The notes under the pieces were generated by a model. It saw only the letters and a program-made list of their open reading frames with translations, did no database searches and was not told where the DNA came from. A DNA stretch of 64,000 nt from contig NZ_JAKNQY010000026.1 of the NCBI RefSeq assembly GCF_024494355.1, positions 1 through 64,000 of the forward strand. The letters are read 5' to 3'. Shown in pieces: positions 16,749 through 25,619 of the stretch; position 1 is the stretch's first letter, and every line of letters begins with the position of its first letter. Position numbers and translations under genes: made by a program. The stretch comes from Pseudomonas sp. Q11. Its GTDB lineage: Bacteria; Pseudomonadota; Gammaproteobacteria; Pseudomonadales; Pseudomonadaceae.

Positions 16749-18436
16749 AAGCCTTCGCCCAGTTGTATGCCGAACTGGACGCCACCACCTCCAGCAATGC
16801 CAAGCTCGCCGCCATGCAGGATTACTTCACCAAGGCGCCGCCCCAGGATGCAGCGTGGGCCGTGTATTTCCTGTCCGGCGGGCGCCCGCGACAACTGGTG
16901 CCGGTCAAGACCTTGAGGGAATTGGCGGTGCAGATATCCGGTTTGTCACCGTGGCTGTTCGAAGAAAGCTATCAGGCCGTGGGTGATCTGGCTGAAACCA
17001 TCTCACTGGTCCTGCCGGAATCACCTCACCGTTCCGACGAAGGCCTGGCGCTGTGGATTGAAGAGAAACTCCTGCCGCTACGCGGTGAATCGCCTGAGGC
17101 GCTGGCGGTGCAGTTGCCGGCGTTGTGGGCACAACTCGACCGAGCCAGCCTGATGCTATGCATCAAACTCATCACCGGCAGTTTTCGCGTGGGCGTGTCC
17201 AAGTTGCTGGTCACGCGCGCGCTGGCGGCCATGGCCGGGCTGGACAGCAAACGGGTAGCCCAGCGTCTGGTGGGTTATACCGACCTGTCCCATCGCCCGA
17301 CCGAAGCAGGCTACCTCAAGCTCATCGCTGCCGAATCCGCTGATGAGCACGCCCAGCGCGGCGGCCAGCCTTATCCGTTCTTCCTCGCTCATGCGTTATC
17401 GCAACCCGTGGAGCAATTCGACACAACACTGGGCCCGGCCAGTGACTGGCAAGTGGAATGGAAGTGGGACGGAATCCGCTCCCAGGTGGTCAAGCGCGAT
17501 GGCCATTTGTGGGTCTGGTCCCGGGGCGAAGAGCTGGTCACCGAGCGCTTCCCCGAATTGCACACCCTGGCGCAGGCGTTGCCCGACGGCACGGTGATCG
17601 ATGGCGAAATAGTGGTCTGGAAAGCCTCTCAACCGGTCACCGAGGATGCGTTCGACCCGGATACACCGCTGGCACCCAAAGTCCAGCCCTTCGCCTTGCT
17701 GCAGCAGCGCATCGGTCGCAAGACCCTGGGCAAGAAAATTCTCGAGGATGCCCCGGTAGTCGTAATGGCCTATGACCTGCTGGAATGGCAGGGCGAGGAT
17801 TGGCGCAGCCGTCCGCAGACCGAGCGCCGCGAACAACTGGAGACCCTGATTGCCCACTGCCGCAGCGCGGTGCTGCTGCCGTCGCCGATCGTCACTGGCG
17901 ATGATTGGTTCGACCTCGCCCAGCAGCGCGAAGCGTCCCGCAGCCTCGGCGTCGAAGGCATGATGCTCAAGGCCCGCGACGCGCTGTACGGCGTGGGCCG
18001 GACCAAGGACATGGGGGTGTGGTGGAAATGGAAGATCGACCCGTTCAGTGTCGACGCGGTACTGATCTACGCTCAACGCGGGCATGGCCGCCGCGCCAGC
18101 TTGTACAGCGACTACACCTTTGCTGTCTGGGACACCCCCCCGGGCAGCCGCGAACGCGCACTGGTGCCGTTCGCCAAGGCGTATTCAGGGCTGACCGATG
18201 AACAAATGCGCCAGGTCGACAGCATCGTGCGCAAGACCACCGTGGAGAAGTTCGGCCCGGTGAGCAGTGTTACCCCCACCCTGGTTTTTGAGCTGGGCTT
18301 CGAGGGGATCGCCTTGTCCAAGCGCCACAAGAGCGGGATCGCCGTGCGCTTCCCGCGGATGCTGCGCTGGCGCCAGGACAAAAGCGTCGACGAGGCGGAC
18401 ACGCTGGCGACGCTTCAGGATCTGTTGAAAAGTTGA
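16745..18436 (+). CDS. ATP-dependent DNA ligase (ligase-associated repair set)
   Basis: This 563-residue ligase has an N-terminal DNA-binding domain (residues 1-200), an adenylation domain with the AMP-accepting Lys in KWDGIR (K240), IDGEIV and EGMMLKARDALYGVGRTKDM motifs, MGVWWKWKIDP (motif V) and a C-terminal OB fold (RFPRMLRWRQDK). It seals nicks using ATP, apart from the essential NAD-dependent LigA. It is coupled to the upstream exonuclease by ATGA overlap and is followed after 36 bases by a convergent gene. Confidence 0.94.
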   Translation: MKAFAQLYAELDATTSSNAKLAAMQDYFTKAPPQDAAWAVYFLSGGRPRQLVPVKTLRELAVQISGLSPWLFEESYQAVGDLAETISLVLPESPHRSDEGLALWIEEKLLPLRGESPEALAVQLPALWAQLDRASLMLCIKLITGSFRVGVSKLLVTRALAAMAGLDSKRVAQRLVGYTDLSHRPTEAGYLKLIAAESADEHAQRGGQPYPFFLAHALSQPVEQFDTTLGPASDWQVEWKWDGIRSQVVKRDGHLWVWSRGEELVTERFPELHTLAQALPDGTVIDGEIVVWKASQPVTEDAFDPDTPLAPKVQPFALLQQRIGRKTLGKKILEDAPVVVMAYDLLEWQGEDWRSRPQTERREQLETLIAHCRSAVLLPSPIVTGDDWFDLAQQREASRSLGVEGMMLKARDALYGVGRTKDMGVWWKWKIDPFSVDAVLIYAQRGHGRRASLYSDYTFAVWDTPPGSRERALVPFAKAYSGLTDEQMRQVDSIVRKTTVEKFGPVSSVTPTLVFELGFEGIALSKRHKSGIAVRFPRMLRWRQDKSVDEADTLATLQDLLKS

Positions 18437-18472
18437 CCGCCCGCCTCCCGCTGGAACCCGCTTCGGCCCGTG

Positions 18473-20383
18473 TCATGACGCCCTCCAAGTCAAGGCGAAA
18501 ATATTCTCACCCGGTACTTCAAAACGAATGCGTCCATCCCGGCACTCGACAGGCGCATCGCGGTGACGGCTATCAGGGCCGAAAAGGATGAGGGATGGGC
18601 AGGCAGTGCCTGCGCCCTGCAGGCTGATCCGTTGCAGACGGTTGCCCTTGTTTACCCCCAGCACGCCGCGTTCGTTGCCGCGGGCCATCGCCAGGGCATC
18701 GACCTCGAACGCGCTGTTGTCCATACGCAGGACCTGATCGAGCCAGTGCGACTGGATGAATTGCTGCGCCAGGCCTACCGGTTTGAGCTCGAAGCGATCA
18801 GGTCCTGGCAGGCGGATCATGCCTTTGAGGTGGTGCGGATCGTCAGCGGCCTGGAACCAATTGAGCACGTCGAGCAAACCATCCTGGGCTGAGTTGATCG
18901 CAACCGAGGCCCACCACAGCGAGGCGAAGTGCGTCTCCTGTTCGTAGGGGCTCACGCTTGAACCACTGGAGATATTGGTCTGGTCCAGCAACAGCGCCTT
19001 GCGTGGCCGGCCATCGGCTTGCAGGCCGACGACTTCAGCAGCCCGGCGCACGGAGTCGCGGTAGACCCGCGTGGCCAGCAGGTCACGAATCATCCACTCG
19101 TGCCAAGCCAGGGCATCGATTTGCGCTGCCGATTCGTCGAGCATGCGCCGAGCCCAGTCGATGCCACGGTGCTGGGCGCCTCGGCGCGTAAACGGTCCGT
19201 TGACGAAGCGCGAGCTGGCAGGCATGGCGATACGCACGCCCGCCTCCCGCGCCCCCGGGTAGTCGAGCACCTGGCGATACATGGCGTCGAAGAAGTGCTT
19301 GTACGTCGCATAGTCGGGGTAGTTGTAGTTGGGTTCGTCGGCAAACGAGAGGTAGTGAGTGCCGCCACCCAGGGCCACGGTTGCCGCCAGCCAGGCGTTC
19401 AGGCCGGCGATGCTCTGGCTGTCGGCCTTCAGGTCGGCCTTACGTCCAGTGCCGGCCAGCAAGGTGATGTTGGTATCGATGCCGCCGCGTTCCAGATAAA
19501 AACGCCTGAAGGCATCTTCGTAATGGGGGTCAGCGGCCATGATGTCGACGGCGCTGTAGAAGCTACCCGCACGGGGCTTGAGCACGTCGAGTGCGCTGTA
19601 GCTTGCCGGCGGTGGAAGCCGGTAGGGCAAGGCCAGGCCCAGGCGCGGCGTGGGCCCCAGCACCTCGGGGTGCAGGGTCAGTTCGGTCCGACCGCTGTCC
19701 TGCCGCAGGGGCTGCAGGTGCTGCGCACGCTGGGCGAACAGGTTGGCGGTGCCGTCCAGCCAGAAGGCCGCTTTGCCTCTACCTTGCAGGCGCAGACGCC
19801 AGTCTTGATCCCTATCGCTGACGGGTAAGGCAATCTGGTCGAACTTCGGGTAGTCCTGGTAGGGCTTGAGTCTCAGTTCGACTTTTTTGCCATCGCCCAG
19901 GCGCTCGGCATTCAGAGCCCTGACGCCGCCGAAATACTTGCCTGCCAGGATCGCCTGCTCACCGGCGCGGACCTTGAAATACAACTCGACGTTGGAGGCG
20001 GCCTCGACGCTGAAGTGCACTTTCGTCGGCGCGAACAGGGCGACGGTTTTGTCGTCGTGCTCAAAGCGATAGCGCCTGAAGCTATAGCCCGGGACTTCGA
20101 CGCGGTAGCTGGCGGCACTGGCGGGCAATGCCCAGCTTTGTTTGCCGCTCCCTTCGCTGGCGGGAATAAAACGCTCGTCGCGCAACTGCCCCTGCCCGTC
20201 CAGCAAGTAAATACGTTCTTCATTAGCGTCGGTTTGCCAGGCCGGCACCCAACTGATGCGCAACGTATCGTCGCGCCCCACCTGCAGATAGAGGCTGCCG
20301 TCACGAATATCGCCCCAGCGCATTGGCGCGGCCTGGGCCAGGCTGCTGAACGCCAAAGTTAATATCACGACGATGCGTTTCAT
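18473..20383 (-). CDS. Secreted glycosidase-like protein of unknown specificity
   Basis: This 636-residue protein has a clear signal peptide (MKRIVVILTLAFSSLAQAAP) and AAGGAC before the ATG. The first ~250 residues are beta-rich (GDGKKVELRLKPYQDYPKFD; GKAAFWLDGTANLF). The centre looks like a TIM-barrel hydrolase with acidic residues at strand ends (HYLSFADEPNYNYPDY; ALAWHEWMIRDLLA; LLLDQTNISSG; LDVLNWFQ), and the C-terminus is a beta sandwich. A clan A-type glycoside hydrolase is my best guess, with E in ADEPNY as a candidate acid/base. It is divergent from an O-acyltransferase, hinting at polysaccharide work. I do not recognise a named family. Confidence 0.6.
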   Translation of the reverse strand: MKRIVVILTLAFSSLAQAAPMRWGDIRDGSLYLQVGRDDTLRISWVPAWQTDANEERIYLLDGQGQLRDERFIPASEGSGKQSWALPASAASYRVEVPGYSFRRYRFEHDDKTVALFAPTKVHFSVEAASNVELYFKVRAGEQAILAGKYFGGVRALNAERLGDGKKVELRLKPYQDYPKFDQIALPVSDRDQDWRLRLQGRGKAAFWLDGTANLFAQRAQHLQPLRQDSGRTELTLHPEVLGPTPRLGLALPYRLPPPASYSALDVLKPRAGSFYSAVDIMAADPHYEDAFRRFYLERGGIDTNITLLAGTGRKADLKADSQSIAGLNAWLAATVALGGGTHYLSFADEPNYNYPDYATYKHFFDAMYRQVLDYPGAREAGVRIAMPASSRFVNGPFTRRGAQHRGIDWARRMLDESAAQIDALAWHEWMIRDLLATRVYRDSVRRAAEVVGLQADGRPRKALLLDQTNISSGSSVSPYEQETHFASLWWASVAINSAQDGLLDVLNWFQAADDPHHLKGMIRLPGPDRFELKPVGLAQQFIQSHWLDQVLRMDNSAFEVDALAMARGNERGVLGVNKGNRLQRISLQGAGTACPSLILFGPDSRHRDAPVECRDGRIRFEVPGENIFALTWRAS

Positions 20384-20819
20384 AGTGTCCTTTTTACGGT
20401 CTAACTCAGATGCATTGGCGCTCTGCCATCATCGCTCTACACAGTAGTCGGTATGTAACATGCGTGAGAAAAATAGTGTGAATCGTCGATGAACGGTATT
20501 TAAAAATATTGTATCCAGGCGCCGCTTCACGCACCGCTAAAAAAACTATTGATGCCCCGCGCACTAGCAGTTTTTCTGACGCCGTAATTGCGTCATCAGG
20601 GCATTTATCACGACCAGAAAAAACCGCCTTGCTCTTTTAAAGAGCAATGCTAACGTGACATCAGACCCACCATTTATTTAAGTGTCTCCAATCGTCCAGA
20701 TCCTGCGCCAGGCCCATCATGCAACAGTGACGGGGATACCGTCATGGCAGCTCCCCCAATGGCATGGCGACCGGAGTGAAATCCAAGACGTGCCATTCAC
20801 ACGAGTAAGGGAGCCTGAC
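20384..20819. other. AT-richer intergenic region between divergent genes
   Basis: This 436-base gap holds no convincing gene. It contains a perfect palindrome TTGCTCTTTTAAAGAGCAA near 20629-20647, a small hairpin GACGCCGTAATTGCGTC near 20579-20595, and long A/T runs. It must hold the promoters of the glycosidase-like and acyltransferase genes. The base composition is clearly lower in GC than the flanking genes, which fits horizontally acquired or strongly regulated DNA. Confidence 0.6.
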
Positions 20820-21968
20820 ATGCGCGCAGAGAAGCGGTTTCTTTCACTGGACAGTTTCAGGGGGTTGATGGCCCTTTCAGTAATGGTCTATCACTTACGC
20901 GTCAGCGGTAGTTTTACCGAATGGTTGTTATTCCGTCACGCCGAAGTATTTGTATCTTTCTTTTTTGTATTGAGCGGTTTTGTATTGACACATGCTTATG
21001 GCCGCTCAGCACAGTTTAATTTTCGAAAGTTCTTCATAACACGGTCGTTCCGCTTGTTCCCCTTGCACCTCTTTATGCTAGGCATTTTTATACTGTTAGA
21101 GTGCGGCAGATATATGGCCGCGCAAAAAGGCATGGACTTCAACAATGCACCCTTTTCAGGAAAGTTTGCCCCTTCTGAAATCCTGCCGAATGCATTGTTG
21201 TTGCAATCCTGGACGCATTTGACTAATCCACTGTCGTTCAACTATCCGTCCTGGAGCATCAGTATCGAGTATTACACCTACATGATCTTCGCCCTGATTG
21301 TGAGCATCGCATTCGGCGTCAGGATGTGGGTATGGGTAACAACGGTGCTGGTGGCCTTGGCGCTGATGCATGCAGGCAATACCTTCTTCACCCTCGAGTC
21401 GCTGCGCGGCCTCGCCTACTTTTTCACCGGCTGCCTGGCTTACGCCGTGTATCTGAGGCTCCCCCATCCCAGCCGAGCGCAGACCTGGTTGCTGACAACG
21501 CTTGAAGTGGCGGCGGTGACAGCGGCGCTGATTTTCGTGATCAACGATTTTGCAGGCAAGCAATTGTGGGCCAGCCCGTTGTTCGGTGTCATCGTAGTGA
21601 TATTCGCCTTTGATGGCGGCGCCGTGTCGCGGTTGTTGGCGGGACGTGGCTTCGGTTTTCTCGGCAAGTTGTCTTACTCAATCTACCTGACCCACGCGGC
21701 CGTTCTGTTTTGCGTAATGTCGGCGTTCATGGTGGCGAAAAAAATGCTTGGCGTTGACATTGCACCGGTGATCGACGGGACTCGGTACCTGGACCTCGGC
21801 AATGTACTGCTCAATAACCTCATCGCTGTGCTGGTAGCGGGAACGGTAGTCCTGGTGTCGATGTTCACCTACCGATATGTCGAAATGACCGGGCAATCCC
21901 TTGGTCGAGCGCTTAGCAAAACCCCCTCGCACAGCGGTCCGGTCTTGAGACCTGATACTGAAGCGTAA
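20820..21968 (+). CDS. Acyltransferase 3 family membrane protein (OafA-like)
   Basis: This protein of 382 residues has about ten transmembrane helices. Diagnostic motifs are LDSFRGLMALSVMVYHL with the conserved His, FFFVLSGFVLTHAYG and FRLFPLHLFML, the hallmarks of O-acyltransferases that move acyl groups onto extracytoplasmic sugars, e.g. O-antigen or exopolysaccharide. The chosen ATG at 20820 follows AAGGGAG; a GTG at 20682 in frame has no such site. It is in the inner membrane. Divergence from the secreted glycosidase-like gene suggests a common cell-surface carbohydrate target. Confidence 0.88.
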   Translation: MRAEKRFLSLDSFRGLMALSVMVYHLRVSGSFTEWLLFRHAEVFVSFFFVLSGFVLTHAYGRSAQFNFRKFFITRSFRLFPLHLFMLGIFILLECGRYMAAQKGMDFNNAPFSGKFAPSEILPNALLLQSWTHLTNPLSFNYPSWSISIEYYTYMIFALIVSIAFGVRMWVWVTTVLVALALMHAGNTFFTLESLRGLAYFFTGCLAYAVYLRLPHPSRAQTWLLTTLEVAAVTAALIFVINDFAGKQLWASPLFGVIVVIFAFDGGAVSRLLAGRGFGFLGKLSYSIYLTHAAVLFCVMSAFMVAKKMLGVDIAPVIDGTRYLDLGNVLLNNLIAVLVAGTVVLVSMFTYRYVEMTGQSLGRALSKTPSHSGPVLRPDTEA

Positions 21969-22184
21969 AAAACAGCAGAGTCCGCGCCATCCTGGTGCAT
22001 CTTTTAAAGCCTGCTCATCCCCGCGCACCATCACGTCCCGCCGGCTGCCGCCAAAGTTTTTAAAACGCTTGTTCGGCACTCTGGTTCGGAAATTGCTACC
22101 TTTATGCCGTCATACCGTTCTCGCCTTCACCGGTAACAATACTTACGCGCCACAAGCGCTCATATTGGTTTTAGGGATTGAATA

Positions 22185-22967
22185 ATGAAAAAAGCACTGC
22201 TGACCCTTTCTGCACTGGCGTTGTGCATGGCCGCCGGCGTCGCCACGGCCAAGGAATACAAGGAACTGCGTTTTGGTGTCGACCCGTCCTATGCCCCTTT
22301 TGAATCCAAGGCCGCCGACGGTAGCCTGGTAGGTTTCGATATCGACCTGGGCAATGCAATCTGCGAAGAATTGAAGGTCAAGTGCCGCTGGGTCGAAAGC
22401 GATTTCGACGGCATGATCCCGGGCCTGAAGGCCAATAAGTTCGACGGCGTGATCTCGTCCATGACCGTGACCCCAGCCCGGGAAAAAGTCATCGATTTCT
22501 CCAACGAACTGTTCTCCGGCCCGACCTCGTATGTGTTCAAGAAGGGTTCCGGCCTGAGCGAAGATGTCGCGTCCCTTAAAGGCAAGACCGTCGGTTACGA
22601 GCAAGGCACCATCCAGGAAACCTATGCCAAAACCGTGCTGGACAAGGCCGGCGTCAAGACCCAGGCCTATCAGAACCAGGACCAGGTTTATGCCGATTTG
22701 ACCTCCGGCCGTCTCGATGCGTCGATCCAGGACATGCTGCAGGCCGAGCTGGGCTTCTTGAAATCGCCAAAAGGTGGTGACTATGAAGTCAGCAAACCCG
22801 TGGACAGCGAACTGCTGCCTTCCAAGACCGCCATCGGTATCAGGAAAGGTAACAAAGAGCTGAAGGCACTTTTGGATAAAGGTATCAAAGCGTTACACGA
22901 GGACGGCAAGTACGCCGAGATCCAGAAGAAACACTTTGGCGATCTGAATCTGTACAGCGGCAAATAA
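22185..22967 (+). CDS. Basic amino-acid ABC transporter, periplasmic binding protein
   Basis: This 260-residue SBP_bac_3 protein has signal MKKALLTLSALALCMAAGVA and the family lines RFGVDPSYAPFESKAADGSL, VGFDIDLGNAICEELKVKC and ISSMTVTPAREKVIDFSNE. It is closest in layout to the Arg/Lys/ornithine/His binders (ArgT/HisJ/AotJ). AGGGA precedes the start. It heads an operon ordered binding protein, permease, permease, AstE-like, ATPase, i.e. the aotJQMOP order, but an argR gene does not follow, so this is probably a paralogous system. A terminator hairpin after it should raise its level over the membrane genes. Confidence 0.9.
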   Translation: MKKALLTLSALALCMAAGVATAKEYKELRFGVDPSYAPFESKAADGSLVGFDIDLGNAICEELKVKCRWVESDFDGMIPGLKANKFDGVISSMTVTPAREKVIDFSNELFSGPTSYVFKKGSGLSEDVASLKGKTVGYEQGTIQETYAKTVLDKAGVKTQAYQNQDQVYADLTSGRLDASIQDMLQAELGFLKSPKGGDYEVSKPVDSELLPSKTAIGIRKGNKELKALLDKGIKALHEDGKYAEIQKKHFGDLNLYSGK

Positions 22968-22972
22968 TGCGC

Positions 22973-23006
22973 AGCGCCCATCCGGCCTCGGATGGGCGCT
23001 TTTTTT
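22973..23006 (+). terminator. Intra-operon hairpin with T-run
   Basis: AGCGCCCATCC and GGATGGGCGCT form a perfect 11-bp stem with a 6-base loop followed by seven T. It sits between the binding-protein stop and the first permease, so it is probably a partial terminator or 3'-end stabiliser. Confidence 0.85.
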
Positions 23007-23024
23007 CTGCCTAAGGCCTCTTTC

Positions 23025-23753
23025 ATGTTCGAACAACTCCTACAAAATCTGGGGCTCAGCGCCTTCAGCCTGCAGGGCTTTGGCCCGCTGCTGATGCAGG
23101 GCACCTGGATGACCATCAAGCTGGCGGTCCTGTCTTTGTTACTGAGCGTTTTGCTCGGCCTGCTGGGGGCCAGCGCCAAGCTGTCCAGCGTCAAACTGCT
23201 GCGTATCCCGGCCCAGCTCTACACCACGCTGATTCGCGGCGTGCCGGACCTGGTGCTGATGCTGCTGATCTTCTACAGCCTGCAAACCTGGTTGACCTCT
23301 TTTACCGACTTCATGGAATGGGAATACATCGAGATCAACCCATTCGGCGCCGGGGTCATCACCCTGGGCTTCATTTATGGCGCGTACTTCACCGAAACCT
23401 TTCGTGGCGCGATTCTCGCGGTGCCGCGGGGTCAGGTCGAAGCCGCCACGGCGTATGGCCTCAAGCGTGGCCAGCGTTTCCGTTTCGTGGTGTTTCCGCA
23501 AATGATGCGCTTTGCCCTGCCGGGCATCGGCAATAACTGGATGGTGATGCTCAAGGCCACCGCGCTGGTGTCGATCATCGGCCTGGCCGACTTGGTCAAG
23601 GCCGCCCAGGATGCCGGCAAAAGCACCTACCAACTGTTTTACTTCCTCGTGCTCGCGGCACTGATCTACCTGCTGATCACCAGCGTGTCCAATGTCGTCC
23701 TGCGCTGGCTTGAACGCCGTTACGCCGCCGGCGCACGGGAGGCGGTGCGATGA
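23025..23753 (+). CDS. Amino-acid ABC transporter permease (HisQ/AotQ type)
   Basis: This 242-residue permease has five to six membrane spans. The EAA loop is visible as GQVEAATAYGLKRGQRFRFV, and the signature TLIRGVPDLVLMLLIFY precedes it. The start at 23025 lies 18 bases after the terminator T-run; the frame opens earlier at 22992 inside the hairpin and is unlikely to start there. Its stop overlaps the next permease by 4 bases (ATGA), so the two are coupled and form the heterodimeric channel. Confidence 0.92.
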   Translation: MFEQLLQNLGLSAFSLQGFGPLLMQGTWMTIKLAVLSLLLSVLLGLLGASAKLSSVKLLRIPAQLYTTLIRGVPDLVLMLLIFYSLQTWLTSFTDFMEWEYIEINPFGAGVITLGFIYGAYFTETFRGAILAVPRGQVEAATAYGLKRGQRFRFVVFPQMMRFALPGIGNNWMVMLKATALVSIIGLADLVKAAQDAGKSTYQLFYFLVLAALIYLLITSVSNVVLRWLERRYAAGAREAVR

Positions 23754-24460
23754 TCGAACTTCTTCAGGAATACTGGCGACCGTTCCTCTACAGCGACGGC
23801 AATCACATCACTGGCCTGGCCATGACGATGTGGCTGCTCAGCGCCTCGCTGTTGATCGGTTTCGTGGTCTCGATCCCGCTGTCCATCGCCCGGGTTTCAC
23901 CCAAGGGCTACGTACGCTGGCCCGTGCAGTTCTATACGTACCTGTTCCGCGGCACACCACTCTACATACAGCTGTTGATCTGCTACACCGGCATCTACAG
24001 CCTCGAAGCGGTGCGCGCCCAGCCCCTGCTCGACAGTTTCTTTCGCGATGCAATGAACTGCACGATCCTGGCCTTCGCCCTGAACACCTGCGCCTACACC
24101 ACGGAAATCTTCGCCGGGGCGATCCGCAGCATGAACCATGGCGAAGTCGAAGCGGCCAAGGCTTATGGCTTGACGGGCTGGAAGCTGTACGCCTACGTGA
24201 TCATGCCTTCGGCGCTGCGGCGTTCGCTGCCGTACTACAGCAACGAAGTCATCTTGATGTTGCACTCGACGACCGTGGCGTTCACCGCTACCGTTCCAGA
24301 CGTGCTCAAAGTCGCCCGGGACGCCAACTCGGCCACCTTCCTGACCTTCCAGTCGTTCGGTATCGCCGCGCTGATCTACCTGACCGTCACCTTTGCACTG
24401 GTGGGCCTCTTCCGCCTCGCCGAACGCCGCTGGCTGGCCTTTCTCGGGCCGACTCACTAG
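23750..24460 (+). CDS. Amino-acid ABC transporter permease (HisM/AotM type)
   Basis: This 236-residue partner permease has TYLFRGTPLYIQLLICYTGI and the EAA loop GEVEAAKAYGLTGWKLYAYV. It shows the usual extended loop of HisM proteins between spans (about residues 85-100). It is coupled to the upstream permease and is followed after 27 bases by the AstE-like gene. Confidence 0.92.
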   Translation: MIELLQEYWRPFLYSDGNHITGLAMTMWLLSASLLIGFVVSIPLSIARVSPKGYVRWPVQFYTYLFRGTPLYIQLLICYTGIYSLEAVRAQPLLDSFFRDAMNCTILAFALNTCAYTTEIFAGAIRSMNHGEVEAAKAYGLTGWKLYAYVIMPSALRRSLPYYSNEVILMLHSTTVAFTATVPDVLKVARDANSATFLTFQSFGIAALIYLTVTFALVGLFRLAERRWLAFLGPTH

Positions 24461-24487
24461 GGCTTCTGTTTCAGGACACACACGCAA

Positions 24488-25606
24488 ATGCGCCACCAGA
24501 TTCATGACCTGCTGGCCCCACTGCCGGGGACCGCACGCAAGATCCACAGCTTCCACTTCGGCCCGGAAAAAGCCGTCGGAAAAATCTACATCCAGTCGTC
24601 CCTGCACGCCGATGAGTTGCCCGGCATGCTGGTGGCCTGGCACCTCAAGCAGCGTCTGACCGAGCTTGAGGTGTCCGGTCACCTGCGCCACGAGATCGTG
24701 CTGGTGCCCGTGGCCAACCCCATCGGCCTGGAACAAGTGCTGATGGATGTGCCGCTGGGCCGCTACGAAATGGAGAGCGGGCAGAATTTCAACCGCCGGT
24801 TCGTCGACCTGAGCGAGGAAATCGGCAACCAGATCGAAGGCCAGCTCACTGACGATCCACAGCACAACCTGATGCTGATCCGCAAACACCTGCGCGACGC
24901 CCTCGCCCGCCAGACCGCCAGTACGCAATTGCAATCCCAGCGCCTGGTCCTGCAACGGCTGGCCTGCGACGCCGATATGGTTCTGGACCTGCATTGTGAT
25001 TTCGAAGCGGTCGCCCACCTCTATACCACCCCCGAAGCCTGGCCCCAGGTCGAGCCACTGGCCCGCTACATCGGTGCCGAGGCGAGCCTGCTGGCGACGG
25101 ATTCGGGCGGTCAATCGTTCGATGAATGTTTCACCCTGCTCTGGTGGCAACTCAAAGAACGCTTCGGCGAACACTTCGAGATTCCGCTGGGCAGTTTTTC
25201 GGTCACCGTCGAACTGCGCGGCCAGGGCGACGTCACCCACGACCTGGCGAGTCTCGACTGCCAGGCCCTGATCGAATACCTGATCCGCTTCGGCGCCATT
25301 GACGGCGAACCGATGCCCTTGCCCGACCTGCCCTACCCGCCTACGCCGTTGGCCGGCGTGGAGCCGGTGGCGACGCCGGTCGGCGGCCTGCTGGTCTACA
25401 GCGCCGTGCCCGGAGAGTACCTGGAGGCCGGGCAGCTGGTGGCGCAAATCATCGACCCGATCAACGACACGGTCACCCCCGTTCATTGCCGCAATGCCGG
25501 GCTGCTGTACGCTCGCTCGCTGCGTCGCATGGCCACTGCCGGCATGGTGATCGCCCATGTCGCCGGCGCCGAAGCCTATCGCAGCGGCTACTTACTTTCG
25601 CCTTGA
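24488..25606 (+). CDS. AstE/aspartoacylase-family zinc hydrolase in the ABC operon (AotO-like)
   Basis: This 372-residue protein belongs to the succinylglutamate desuccinylase/aspartoacylase family of M14-like zinc enzymes. Visible metal ligands are HADE (residues ~39-42) and VLDLHCDFEA near 164, and a C-terminal biotinyl-like beta domain (PVGGLLVYSAVPGEYLEAGQ). The P. aeruginosa arginine transporter operon carries the related aotO at this position (recalled). It may deacylate or deaminoacylate an imported amino-acid conjugate; this is untested. It lies 14 bases upstream of the ATPase gene. Confidence 0.85.
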   Translation: MRHQIHDLLAPLPGTARKIHSFHFGPEKAVGKIYIQSSLHADELPGMLVAWHLKQRLTELEVSGHLRHEIVLVPVANPIGLEQVLMDVPLGRYEMESGQNFNRRFVDLSEEIGNQIEGQLTDDPQHNLMLIRKHLRDALARQTASTQLQSQRLVLQRLACDADMVLDLHCDFEAVAHLYTTPEAWPQVEPLARYIGAEASLLATDSGGQSFDECFTLLWWQLKERFGEHFEIPLGSFSVTVELRGQGDVTHDLASLDCQALIEYLIRFGAIDGEPMPLPDLPYPPTPLAGVEPVATPVGGLLVYSAVPGEYLEAGQLVAQIIDPINDTVTPVHCRNAGLLYARSLRRMATAGMVIAHVAGAEAYRSGYLLSP

Positions 25607-25619
25607 GGATGCATGCCCC

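Noticed and set aside
23897..25558. 553-codon minus-strand frame opposite the permease and AstE-like genes
   Set aside because: Composition is His/Gln/Val-rich as expected from antisense of high-GC genes; the plus-strand genes are clearly recognised.
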